A DNA stretch of 64,000 nt from Paenibacillus methanolicus. GTDB lineage: Bacteria > Bacillota > Bacilli > Paenibacillales > Paenibacillaceae. The notes under the pieces are model-generated. The model ran no database searches. It was not told the origin of the DNA and worked only from the letters and a program-made list of their open reading frames with translations. Position numbers and translations under genes: made by a program. Where the stretch lies: assembly GCF_008124765.1 (NCBI RefSeq), contig NZ_VNHS01000005.1, positions 186,001-250,000 of the forward strand. The letters are read 5' to 3'. This document shows positions 50,974-58,822 of the stretch, piece by piece; positions within the stretch are counted from its first letter, which is position 1, and each line of letters opens with the position of its first letter.

Positions 50974-52065
50974 CTACAAAATCGCCTTCAGCGCCTCCCG
51001 CAGTACGCGTTCGAATACCTCGGGCCGCTCCAGCATGGCGTCGTGTCCGGTTCCTTCGATGACATGCAGCTGTTTGAGCGGCGCTTGGATCGCGGGGTAA
51101 TGGGCTTCCATCAAAGGCCGGTAAGGCCGATCGAATTCGCCCAGCATGACGATGACCGGCACTTCATACGCGGAACCGCGCGTCCGGAGGTCGAACGCGC
51201 TCAAGTATTCGGTCAGCGGCGCCTGCAGTTTCTCTCGCCGGGCGAAGTAGACAAGCTGCTTCAAGGAGAACGTCGGGGACACGCTGCCGGCTTTCAGGAA
51301 CAAGAGCGAGTCCGGCTTGTAGGGCTGGTGCTTGGCGGCAAGCTTATGCAGCTTGGCCGTCGTTTGCTCGGTCGTCTTAAAATCGCGTCGCAGCCGTTCC
51401 GCCAGCCGGTCTGCGGCCGCCGCATCCCGCTCGGCTCCCCGCGACAAGGCGAGCAGTCGGACGTCCCCCGCCATCCGCGCGGCGCCGTCGTGGAGCTGCA
51501 CGACCTGGGCGATGCTGACGTAGGCGCGGGTCCATGCCGGGTAGCGCTGCGCGAATAGGCTCCCTAAGACGGTCCCCCAAGAGTGCCCCATAATAATGAT
51601 CTTCTCCTGACCGAATCGTTCCCGCAAGTATAGGACGAGCTCGCGGACGTCCTCGACCAGCTTGTCCGTCGTCAATGAATCCCGTACTTGCCCGGCCTTC
51701 GACTTGTTCAGCAGGTAGGTACGCCCGGCATTGCGCTGGTCCCAGTTGACGACCGTGTAGTCGCGCTCCCACCCGAATTGGTATTTGTGCATAACGGGCG
51801 TGAACGGCCCGCCCGGTCCGCCGTGGAGGTACAGGATGACCGGATTGCGGACGTCGTGCCCGCGGATGTTCACGTACTGGCGCAGACCGCCGATCTCGAG
51901 CGTTAACTCCTCGTCGATTCCGTGTTCCGTCACGATGCGATGCTCTTGCGCGAGACGTCGCCGCATTCGCGCCCGATAGCTGAGCGCGCCGAGGAGGACG
52001 ACCGTTGCGACCGCAAGCCATGGCGATACGGCGGACAGCAGCAGGCTAAACAGCCGTATGATCAT
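50974..52065 (-). CDS. Membrane-anchored alpha/beta hydrolase (proline-iminopeptidase-like)
   Basis: The 363-residue protein has an N-terminal membrane segment (about 5-28), then an alpha/beta hydrolase domain: YLHGGPGGPFTP (oxyanion), the nucleophile in IIMGHSWGTVLGS, the Asp in MLGEFDRPYRP and the His in EGTGHDAMLERP. The HGGPGG motif is typical of prolyl iminopeptidase relatives and epoxide hydrolases. The start ATG has GGAGG 7 bases upstream and overlaps the end of the MarR gene by 20 bases, so the two are one operon and the MarR protein probably regulates it. Confidence 0.88.
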   Translation of the reverse strand: MIIRLFSLLLSAVSPWLAVATVVLLGALSYRARMRRRLAQEHRIVTEHGIDEELTLEIGGLRQYVNIRGHDVRNPVILYLHGGPGGPFTPVMHKYQFGWERDYTVVNWDQRNAGRTYLLNKSKAGQVRDSLTTDKLVEDVRELVLYLRERFGQEKIIIMGHSWGTVLGSLFAQRYPAWTRAYVSIAQVVQLHDGAARMAGDVRLLALSRGAERDAAAADRLAERLRRDFKTTEQTTAKLHKLAAKHQPYKPDSLLFLKAGSVSPTFSLKQLVYFARREKLQAPLTEYLSAFDLRTRGSAYEVPVIVMLGEFDRPYRPLMEAHYPAIQAPLKQLHVIEGTGHDAMLERPEVFERVLREALKAIL

Positions 52066-52558
52066 GAGTCGTCCTCCGATCCGGCGCCGCATCCGCGTTC
52101 AACGCGGAACGGGCTTGTCCATCGCCATCGTCGCGGCGCAGCTTGGCCAGCAGTTCTTGCAGCCGCTCGGTCTCTTCTCGCGTCAGTCCATCGAACGCAT
52201 GTTGCAGAAAATGAACATTCTTGTCGCCGTTGGCTTGCAGCAGGTTCCGGCCGCGCTCCGTCACGATGAGGCTGACCGCTCTGCGGTCATGCGGATTCTG
52301 CTGCAGCAGGACGATGCCGTCCGTCTCCAATTTGGCGATCAATTGCCGCATGCTTTGCTTCGTCGTGCCCATCTCGCGGGCGACGGCGTTGATCGTGACC
52401 GGTTCGTCGGCCATCCGCGCGATGACCGTCAGCACCATCAATTGTCTGGAGGTCAAGACTTCGACGTACTTGTCGCCTTGGGCTTGCAGGCCATGGGCTG
52501 AAGCTATTAAGGCGGCGTATGTTTGCTGGAGCAATAACAATGGTTTGTCGTCGTGCAT
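52046..52558 (-). CDS. MarR-family transcriptional regulator
   Basis: The 170-residue protein has the MarR winged helix: TSRQLMVLTVIARMADEP, INAVAREMGTTKQSMRQLIAKLETDGIV, and the wing NPHDRRAVSLIVTERGR. Its C-terminal tail is disordered-looking. GGGAG lies upstream of the ATG. A near-perfect dyad just upstream is a likely operator for self-regulation. The overlapping hydrolase gene is its expected co-regulated partner. Confidence 0.9.
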   Translation of the reverse strand: MHDDKPLLLLQQTYAALIASAHGLQAQGDKYVEVLTSRQLMVLTVIARMADEPVTINAVAREMGTTKQSMRQLIAKLETDGIVLLQQNPHDRRAVSLIVTERGRNLLQANGDKNVHFLQHAFDGLTREETERLQELLAKLRRDDGDGQARSALNADAAPDRRTTHDHTAV

Positions 52559-52579
52559 CTAGGTACATCTCCCGATGAA

Positions 52580-52597
52580 TAGACATGATCCTGTCTA
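52580..52597. promoter_or_regulatory. Probable MarR operator
   Basis: TAGACATGATCCTGTCTA is a dyad with only the central pair flanks mismatched. It lies 22 bases before the MarR start codon, where binding would cover the promoter. Confidence 0.55.
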
Positions 52598-52800
52598 ATC
52601 AGCATATCAGGGCAGGCGGCAGGGGGCAACGGTTCGAACCCCCGGCAGGGCCGGGAACGAATGGGAAACAGACGCTGTCGGCAATAGCTGGTATGATGAG
52701 AAAGCGAAGCGGTACAAGGGCTTTACTATTCATTACGTAACAGGGAAAGCAGCATGTTCATCCATAGAAGACGCGCATTGCGCGCGGAGGAGTCGAGCCG

Positions 52801-53703
52801 ATGGAACTGAAGCAGTTGGAATATTTTCTCGCGATCTGCCGGGAGCTGCATTTCACGCGCGCGGCGGAGAAGCTCGGCATCGCGCAGCCTTCGCTTAGCC
52901 AACAGATTAGGCTGCTCGAGCATGAGATCGGGACGCCGCTCTTTGACCGCATCGGCAAAAAAATCGCGCTCACGGAAGCCGGCGGGTTGCTCCAGACGCA
53001 TGCGCTCCACGTCTTTCACGAGCTGGCCCAAGCAAAGGCCGCCATCGGGGAGCTGCAGGGACTCAAGCGAGGCTCGCTTAAGCTCGGCGCGCTGCCTTCG
53101 GTCGCGAGCGACCTGCTGCCGCCGGCTCTAGCGAGATTCCATGCCCGTTACCCGACGATCGAGCTGTCGGTGGAAGGCGCGCGAACGGGCGAAATCGTCG
53201 ATCGGCTGATCCGCAACGAATTGGATATCGGCATCGTGATGTCGGCCGGAGCGGAGGGAGATTTGTTCGAGCGCATGCCGCTCTATCGCGACGAGCTGGT
53301 GTTCGCCGTGCCGCCGAACCATCCCTTCGCGCCGCGTACGTCGCTGCCGCTCGCGGCGCTGCGAGATATGTCCGCCATCCTGTTCCCGCCGTCGTTCGTG
53401 CTGCGACGGCAGTTGGATGAAGCGTGCGGCGGTCTCGGCTTCGAACTCAAGCCGGTCATGGAGATGACGACGACGGAAGCGCTGCTGCGCATGGTTGCGA
53501 CGGGGGCGGGCCTCTCGATCGTGCCGGCATCTGCCGTCAAGTCCGGCGGCGGCGCGGGCGTTCGCGCGATCCCGTTGGAGGGCTCGGCGATCCCGACGGA
53601 AGTCGCGTTAATCTACAGGAAGCACAAGCATCTATGCGCGGCCAGCCGGGCGTTCATCCAGGAGCTCGAAGCTTCGGTGAGAGAGCGAATCGGCATGTCA
53701 TGA
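52801..53703 (+). CDS. LysR-family transcriptional regulator
   Basis: The 300-residue protein has the LysR helix-turn-helix (ELKQLEYFLAICRELHFTRA, KLGIAQPSLSQQIRLLEHEIG) and a substrate-binding domain (about 90-295) of the CynR/CbbR group. GAGGAG lies 8 bases before the ATG. It is convergent with the small thioredoxin-like gene. The ligand is unknown. Confidence 0.92.
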   Translation: MELKQLEYFLAICRELHFTRAAEKLGIAQPSLSQQIRLLEHEIGTPLFDRIGKKIALTEAGGLLQTHALHVFHELAQAKAAIGELQGLKRGSLKLGALPSVASDLLPPALARFHARYPTIELSVEGARTGEIVDRLIRNELDIGIVMSAGAEGDLFERMPLYRDELVFAVPPNHPFAPRTSLPLAALRDMSAILFPPSFVLRRQLDEACGGLGFELKPVMEMTTTEALLRMVATGAGLSIVPASAVKSGGGAGVRAIPLEGSAIPTEVALIYRKHKHLCAASRAFIQELEASVRERIGMS

Positions 53704-53707
53704 GACA

Positions 53708-53779
53708 AAGGCGCCTGAAGCTGATTGGTGGGCGTATCCAACTCGAGTTGGATACGTCCCCTTTCGCTCCGGGCGCCTT
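53708..53779. terminator. Nested inverted repeats between LysR and thioredoxin-like genes
   Basis: An outer pair (AAGGCGCC/GGCGCCTT) encloses a perfect 24-nt palindrome at 53733-53756 with arms CGTATCCAACTC. It lies between convergent genes and probably stops transcription, although no long T run follows. Confidence 0.5.
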
Positions 53780-53787
53780 CGGCGGCA

Positions 53788-54027
53788 TTACCCTTTCTTG
53801 ACATCCTCTAGGCTCGCGCCGAAATTGATGTGATACACGTTGCCATCGATCAGCAGCGCGGGCACGGATTGCACGCCGGCCAGCTCCGCCTCCGGGATAC
53901 GGTCGCGGTCGGCGCCCAGATGGACGACCTCCACGCTAACCTTGGCGGCATCCAGGTAGTTCAGAACGGTTTGCTCGGCATCCACGCAAACGGGGCATCC
54001 GGCATGATAGAAGACGGCTTTCGACAT
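53788..54027 (-). CDS. Small thioredoxin/glutaredoxin-like protein
   Basis: The 79-residue protein has the redox motif CPVC at residues 11-14 in KAVFYHAGCPVCVDAEQ, and a cis-Pro loop in GVQSVPALLIDG. This is the compact glutaredoxin-like fold. It may reduce disulfides of unknown partners. The ATG is selected because AAGGAG lies 8 bases upstream; the GTG three codons earlier is too close to that site. Confidence 0.85.
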   Translation of the reverse strand: MSKAVFYHAGCPVCVDAEQTVLNYLDAAKVSVEVVHLGADRDRIPEAELAGVQSVPALLIDGNVYHINFGASLEDVKKG

Positions 54028-54240
54028 TCGAATCACTCCTTATACGGATATAGGTTCGGGTCGTGCACGGCCCTTGCATGACTGATGTTACCCGGTTGCG
54101 GTTCGATCATCAATTGCGATTATGATATCGAAATGATAGGTATTTCCTATCGATGGAAGCGTCCGGGCATGCGTCTGCCAGAAGCGTTAGCGTGCGATCG
54201 TTACCTAGCTAGGAGCGATTGCTCTCCTCGAAACCGGCGC

Positions 54241-54747
54241 TTAGTCTTCTTTGCCGCCCTCGCCTTTCACGCGTCGGATGCCCGCCGAGATCTCCGTCCG
54301 TCCATGCTCCCGCAGCGCGTACAACCTCGGACTGGACGGAATATCGAACTTCAGATGGGAGTGGGGGATGTCGGTCAACAGCGTGCCGATCGGCTCGCCT
54401 TGCCCATCGCGAATGACATTCCAGAAGACGCGGGAGCGGTTATCCTCGCTGCCCCATTTTTCCATGGAGCTGCGGAACACCAAGCATTGGCCGATGACGA
54501 AATCGTCCTCCCGCAAAGGTTCCATCACGTCAAATCCCGCCTCGATCAGACCGCCGAACACGCCCGGCATCAACCGGTCCAAGTACACGCCGTATGCCGC
54601 GTCTTCGATCGTTCGAAATGCCTCCGTCAGTTCCGCGTGCATCTCCTCGTATAGCCGCTTCCATTCGGCCACGATGTAGCGGTTGCCCGCCTCGCTAATT
54701 TCCTCGATCGTCATGCCTTGCCGGAAAGTCGGATACTCGGTTTTCAT
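54241..54747 (-). CDS. Hypothetical protein
   Basis: The 168-residue cytoplasmic protein is not recognised. It starts MKTEYPTFRQGMTIEEISEA and contains MPGVFGGLIEAGFDVMEPL and RVFWNVIRDGQGEPIGTLL. No metal or catalytic motif stands out. AGGAGG lies 9 bases before the ATG, strong support for the start. It is transcribed away from the MerR-type gene. Confidence 0.75.
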   Translation of the reverse strand: MKTEYPTFRQGMTIEEISEAGNRYIVAEWKRLYEEMHAELTEAFRTIEDAAYGVYLDRLMPGVFGGLIEAGFDVMEPLREDDFVIGQCLVFRSSMEKWGSEDNRSRVFWNVIRDGQGEPIGTLLTDIPHSHLKFDIPSSPRLYALREHGRTEISAGIRRVKGEGGKED

Positions 54748-54954
54748 CAGAGAACGCCTCCTAGGCTGATTGGTGTGCGTCCACGTAAGCGGATGCGGCA
54801 TTCAGCGAAATTTTCTCATGCTCACTCATCATATAACATGCGTGCAAATTGAAAGGTTTAGCGATAATTTAACCTGAAAATACTGTATTCATCATCCCAA
54901 ACCTTATAATAGAGCTAATGTTGGTCGTGGAGAGGAGCGAGAAGGAACGTGAGC

Positions 54955-55728
54955 ATGCATCCGGCGAAAATGGCCGCGAGGTTCGGCATTAGTCCGAGCA
55001 CCTTGCGCAATTACGAAGCCAACGGATTGATTCCCCCGGCGATCCGAGCCGAGAACGGCTATCGCAGCTATACGGAGGAGCACGCGGCCTATCTGGCCTG
55101 CATTCAGGCGATGGCGCCGGCCTTCAGCATCGAAATAACGACAGCGGTGCTGCGTTTGCTTAGTGAGGGCAAACTGGACGAGGCATTGTGGCTGGTCAAA
55201 GAGCGGGAGTTGGCGCTGTGCGAACAGAAGCGCAGACTCGAGACGTTAATCGCCGACCTGAGAAGCGAGCAGTCAAGCCCAAAGCCGGCCGGAAGCGACG
55301 AACGGCTGACGCTGCAACAGGCATCGGCGCGGGTCAAAGTGCCGAAGTCGGCCATCCGCTATTGGGAGAAGGCGGGACTATTGACGGCGGAGCGGGATCC
55401 GGACAACGGCTATCGGCTGTTCGGCGCGTCGGATGTACGGCTCATGCGGCTGCTGGGCGTGCTGCGCAATACCGTTTATTCGGCGGATACGGTCATGCTC
55501 CGGCAAGCGGTCGCCCAGGCGAGCGCGGACGATGCGGACGGACAGGGGGCCATGCGTATCGCGACAGATGCCATGGCGCATATGAACAAGCTGAATCAGG
55601 CGCAGATGCGCGGCGTCAGCTATCTATACCGGCTGATCCGGACGACGCGGCCTGGAGCTTTCGGCGAAAGTCCGGCTTGGGAACAGCGGTTGGAGCAGCA
55701 GGATATGGAGCGTGACGAAAGAGTTTAG
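54955..55728 (+). CDS. Regulator with two tandem MerR-type DNA-binding domains
   Basis: The 257-residue protein has a first MerR-like helix-turn-helix at about 3-45 (KMAARFGISPSTLRNYEANG, ENGYRSYTEEH). A helical region with a coiled stretch (about 75-105) follows, then a second complete MerR domain at about 118-170 (LTLQQASARVKVPKSAIRYW, DNGYRLFGASDVRLMRLLGVL). Normal MerR proteins have one. The end is a short helical tail without a cysteine metal site. The ATG has AAGGA 8 bases upstream; TATAAT at 54905-54910 is the likely -10. The following membrane genes may be targets. Confidence 0.85.
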   Translation: MHPAKMAARFGISPSTLRNYEANGLIPPAIRAENGYRSYTEEHAAYLACIQAMAPAFSIEITTAVLRLLSEGKLDEALWLVKERELALCEQKRRLETLIADLRSEQSSPKPAGSDERLTLQQASARVKVPKSAIRYWEKAGLLTAERDPDNGYRLFGASDVRLMRLLGVLRNTVYSADTVMLRQAVAQASADDADGQGAMRIATDAMAHMNKLNQAQMRGVSYLYRLIRTTRPGAFGESPAWEQRLEQQDMERDERV

Positions 55729-55830
55729 CGTTGGACGACGGAATTTTACTTCCGACAGACGCGTCGTGCAACATCGGTCATCCGGATTGCGTCTAAATAA
55801 GGAAATGTCTTACAGGAAGGGTTGACGCGC

Positions 55831-56193
55831 GTGGTCTTTTGGGCGGTTAGCTTGATCGTAGTTACCGGCTCCATTTTGGGACTTCGGAAAGCGGGGGTCC
55901 GGAATCCGTTCTCCAAAGGCGTCGCGCTAGCGGCCGGTCTCTCTTTGCTCGCGGTGGCGTGTTTGGCTCAAAATTATACGCAAAGCCTTATACCCGAAGC
56001 GAACGACGGCATCGGCATCTCCAACCCGGTCGCCTACTGGATCATAGGCGAAGACGGCTGGTCGCAGTCCTTGTTTCGTGCGGCGTTCCGAATGTCGATC
56101 TACTGGACGTTGGCATTGTTGCTGCTCTACCCGTTCGTCGCGGCGGCGGAGGCTAGGCTTCGGAATAACAGAACGGCGGATGGTCGCGGATGA
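55831..56193 (+). CDS. Small membrane protein
   Basis: The 120-residue protein has three predicted helices (about 1-20, 32-50 and 85-105) and no recognised domain. The GTG start is chosen because AGGAAGG lies 10 bases upstream; a TTG three codons earlier directly abuts that site. Its stop overlaps the next start by 4 bases (ATGA), so it is coupled to the large membrane protein and probably works with it. Confidence 0.7.
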   Translation: MVFWAVSLIVVTGSILGLRKAGVRNPFSKGVALAAGLSLLAVACLAQNYTQSLIPEANDGIGISNPVAYWIIGEDGWSQSLFRAAFRMSIYWTLALLLLYPFVAAAEARLRNNRTADGRG

Positions 56194-58037
56194 GGAGTTT
56201 GTCGGCAGTCTATTTGCGGCTGGTCGTGCTGGTGCTTGCGTTCGAGGTGCTCCTGTCGGCGGTAATCGGGCTGGGCATTTATGCGGGCTTCTCCGTGTTT
56301 CCTTACGCGCAGGCGGCGGGGCAGACGCCCGGTATTAACGCGACCGTGCCGATGTACATGCCGACGCTCACGGACTTGAAAGCCTCTTATACGTTTTTCG
56401 AAGCCGGGCCTGCCCAATGGGGCGCCCTCTCGATTCTGGCATCGATCGCCTTAGTCGTGCTTCAAAGTTTCGTGCGCGGCATGTATCTAGGCGGTATCAA
56501 AGCCCATATCCAAGGCCGGCGCGTCTCGCTCGTGGCTTGCGGCCGCCGTTATTTTGGCGTTCTGTTTGGATTTGCGTGTTTGCAAATCGCCGCGGGTTTG
56601 CTTGCCATGTTGTTCGCGATGATGTTTTTCCTATTCGGCTTCCTCGCGATGGCTGCGATGTTGGCGTTCGCGCTTGCGCCATACTTGGCCGTGCTGCAGG
56701 AGCTCCCGCTCGGGGAAGCGATCGCGCGATCGCCTCGCATTCTCCGCCGCTATGTGGGCGAATGGCTGCCGCTTGCGGTAGGCGCGCTAATGTGCACGGT
56801 TGTGATCAGCTTCTTCCGAGGGCTGCCTGAACCTTGGAGCTATCCGGTGCCGCTGGTCGTCTATGTCGTTGTCGGCACTTTGCTGATCGCCGGCCTCATG
56901 AGGAGCTTGGACGTTCGGCTTCGGGCGGAAGGAGAAGCGGTGCCGCCGCTGCTACTGCCGGAGAAGAAGGAACGCCGAATCGCCGTCTATGGCTGGGCTG
57001 CGCTCGTGCCGGCGTTGGTCGCGGCAGGCGTTTTCGTTTCGTCGGGGAAGCACCTGAACGCGCTTGATTTCGGCGGCAAAGAACGGTTGGCGGGAATGGC
57101 CTACGGGACGAATTTCTCCGATGCCTTCTACGCGTCGGACCGGCAGTTTACGACGTATTGGTGGGCGAGCGGGGAGTGGCGGATCGCGATGCGGCTGCCG
57201 GACTTGAGCACTGGGGATGGACCGAAGGAACTTCGGGGGATTGCCGATATCCGGTGGTCGGTCGACGAGCTGGTGAACACCCGCGTTGGTACGGGAACGA
57301 CGATAGAGATGCGGCCAGTCCAGCGCGAGAGTAAGCTGATGTACCAGCTCGTGCGGGATACCGCTAGCGACGGCACGCCGGTATACTCGAGCATGAACGG
57401 CGGTCAAGTCATCCTCATGCCGGGTAAAGCGAGCCCGATCCAACCGTTCTCGTTCCATCTCGCGGTGAGCGGAGACGGACGAGATATTTCCTTGTTGCAA
57501 TATCAGCGGGGGATGGACGAACAGCTGCTCTTCCGCATGTCCGAGGATGGTCGGTACATTCTTCCGGGAACGAGTACGTCCAACCCGCAAAATGTAAAGG
57601 TCTATTGGTTCTCCGACGAGCATCGGACGGAAGACGTCTTCGCGCTAATGGAAGCGCGAAACCGGATTAACTTGATGCCGAAGACCGCTCGTGCCTATAT
57701 GACGCTTGCGGCCGCGCTTCAGCAAGGAGACGGGCGCATGGTGGCGGACCTGCTTCAGATGTTGCGTCAACAAGGCGTAACCGTGACGGCGCCGGAGCGG
57801 GATGCCGCGGAGTGGAGCGCCGAATTGAAGCGATTGTATGCACATGCCAGTCTGGGAGAGGTGCTTCTGTATATCGCGAAAGCCGGGGAGCAGGATGCTT
57901 ACGTGCCGGAGGAGCAGCCCGGCGGCGATGCCAAGCGGCGCGTCTACCGGATCGAGGTGCCGTTCCCGGGCGGACCGATTCCGCTCGAGTACGAAGAGAC
58001 GGAGGATGGTTTGCTGATCGCCATTAAGGTGGGATGA
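56190..58037 (+). CDS. Large membrane protein of unknown function
   Basis: The 615-residue protein has about seven membrane helices in its first 300 residues (for instance AVYLRLVVLVLAFEVLLSAV, FACLQIAAGLLAMLFAMMFF and WAALVPALVAAGVFVSS), in the style of DUF975/glycerophosphoryl-diester membrane domains. A 310-residue extracytoplasmic beta-rich region follows (YASDRQFTTYWWASGEWRI, YQLVRDTASDGTPVYSSM). I do not recognise the full protein. It is coupled to the preceding small membrane gene and sits behind the tandem MerR regulator. Confidence 0.75.
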   Translation: MRSLSAVYLRLVVLVLAFEVLLSAVIGLGIYAGFSVFPYAQAAGQTPGINATVPMYMPTLTDLKASYTFFEAGPAQWGALSILASIALVVLQSFVRGMYLGGIKAHIQGRRVSLVACGRRYFGVLFGFACLQIAAGLLAMLFAMMFFLFGFLAMAAMLAFALAPYLAVLQELPLGEAIARSPRILRRYVGEWLPLAVGALMCTVVISFFRGLPEPWSYPVPLVVYVVVGTLLIAGLMRSLDVRLRAEGEAVPPLLLPEKKERRIAVYGWAALVPALVAAGVFVSSGKHLNALDFGGKERLAGMAYGTNFSDAFYASDRQFTTYWWASGEWRIAMRLPDLSTGDGPKELRGIADIRWSVDELVNTRVGTGTTIEMRPVQRESKLMYQLVRDTASDGTPVYSSMNGGQVILMPGKASPIQPFSFHLAVSGDGRDISLLQYQRGMDEQLLFRMSEDGRYILPGTSTSNPQNVKVYWFSDEHRTEDVFALMEARNRINLMPKTARAYMTLAAALQQGDGRMVADLLQMLRQQGVTVTAPERDAAEWSAELKRLYAHASLGEVLLYIAKAGEQDAYVPEEQPGGDAKRRVYRIEVPFPGGPIPLEYEETEDGLLIAIKVG

Positions 58038-58200
58038 AGGAGAGATACCGGTTGCTGCCAGCGCAAATCCGGAATTAAATGTTTCAAATCGCCTTTCGTG
58101 TATTAATGCACATTGTATGATTATAAATAACAAACAGGAGAGCGCGCCAACGCTCTCCCTGCACGACACTTGGGTGAGAATCCTCCGCAAAGTAACAGAG

Positions 58201-58247
58201 AAATAACCCGTTCCCGTGGCGCTAACCTGGGCGGGTTATTTTCGTTT
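58201..58247 (+). terminator. Terminator after the large membrane protein
   Basis: The stem AATAACCCG/CGGGTTATT has a 21-base loop and is followed by TTCGTTT. It lies 165 bases past the stop codon. A GGAGAGCG/CGCTCTCC hairpin at 58137-58158 precedes it. Confidence 0.65.
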
Positions 58248-58266
58248 CTATCGCTGAATGCTGCAT

Positions 58267-58431
58267 TCACAATCCTCGGATTGTGAACGCAAACCAATCA
58301 GCTTCTCCGGAACGAAACTCGCCATCGCCGCTAATAGACGGCGCCAGCCGTTTCGCCTTGCCGTTAAGATACGTGAGTAACGCGAGAACGAATATCCCGA
58401 GCAACATCACTTCTTCGAACGTAAACGTCAT
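58267..58431 (-). CDS. Candidate holin-like toxin / small hydrophobic protein
   Basis: The 54-codon frame begins MTFTFEEVMLLGIFVLALLT, then YLNGKAKR, which is the pattern of the short holin-like toxins of Bacillota (one helix, then basic residues). A GGAAGGCGG lies about 10 bases upstream. A C-terminal tail of 26 residues (EADWFAF end) is unusual for the family and includes a short repeat shared with 43021-43038. Known members are type I toxins silenced by an antisense RNA, but no antisense promoter could be identified here. Confidence 0.55.
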   Translation of the reverse strand: MTFTFEEVMLLGIFVLALLTYLNGKAKRLAPSISGDGEFRSGEADWFAFTIRGL

Positions 58432-58707
58432 AGGCATGCACCGCCTTCCCGGAGGCTTCCTGTCCCACCCAAGTCTGTCATGCGTTTCCGGTATATTCAG
58501 AAGTCTATCGATGATCGGTAGGCTTATTTTATTTGCGCAAATAGCCAACCGAGTTACTTCTGGCCGGGCTCCGATTAACGAATCCGGCATTCGCATCCAC
58601 GACCTAACTCTCGGCTACGCGGGCCGCGGCGTCTGAATCTTTCGTATTTTCGATAAGAGGTCTCGGGGGTATTGCTTCAATTCCCGATCGGATTTCCTTT
58701 TTTTACA

Positions 58708-58765
58708 TTGACACCATGATTGAGAACGATTATCATAGGCTCAGTTGATTTGAGAATGATTATCA
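58708..58765 (+). promoter_or_regulatory. Promoter with two Fur boxes of the iron-uptake operon
   Basis: TTGACA (58708-58713) and TATCAT (58731-58736) are 17 bases apart. TGAGAACGATTATCA (58721-58735) overlaps the promoter and TGAGAATGATTATCA (58751-58765) follows it; both fit the 7-1-7 Fur box at 13 of 15 bases or better. Iron-bound Fur would block this promoter. Confidence 0.85.
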
Positions 58766-58822
58766 ATTGTGTTCGTTCTTGCTTCAAGGAAAGGCATCAT
58801 ACACATCTAGGGGGAAACTATT

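Noticed and set aside
53733..53756. The 24-nt palindrome as a regulator operator for the LysR gene
   Set aside because: It lies between the 3' ends of convergent genes inside a larger inverted repeat, so a terminator role is more likely.
58137..58158. Hairpin GGAGAGCG/CGCTCTCC as a terminator
   Set aside because: No T run follows on either strand; the hairpin at 58201-58247 is the better terminator.
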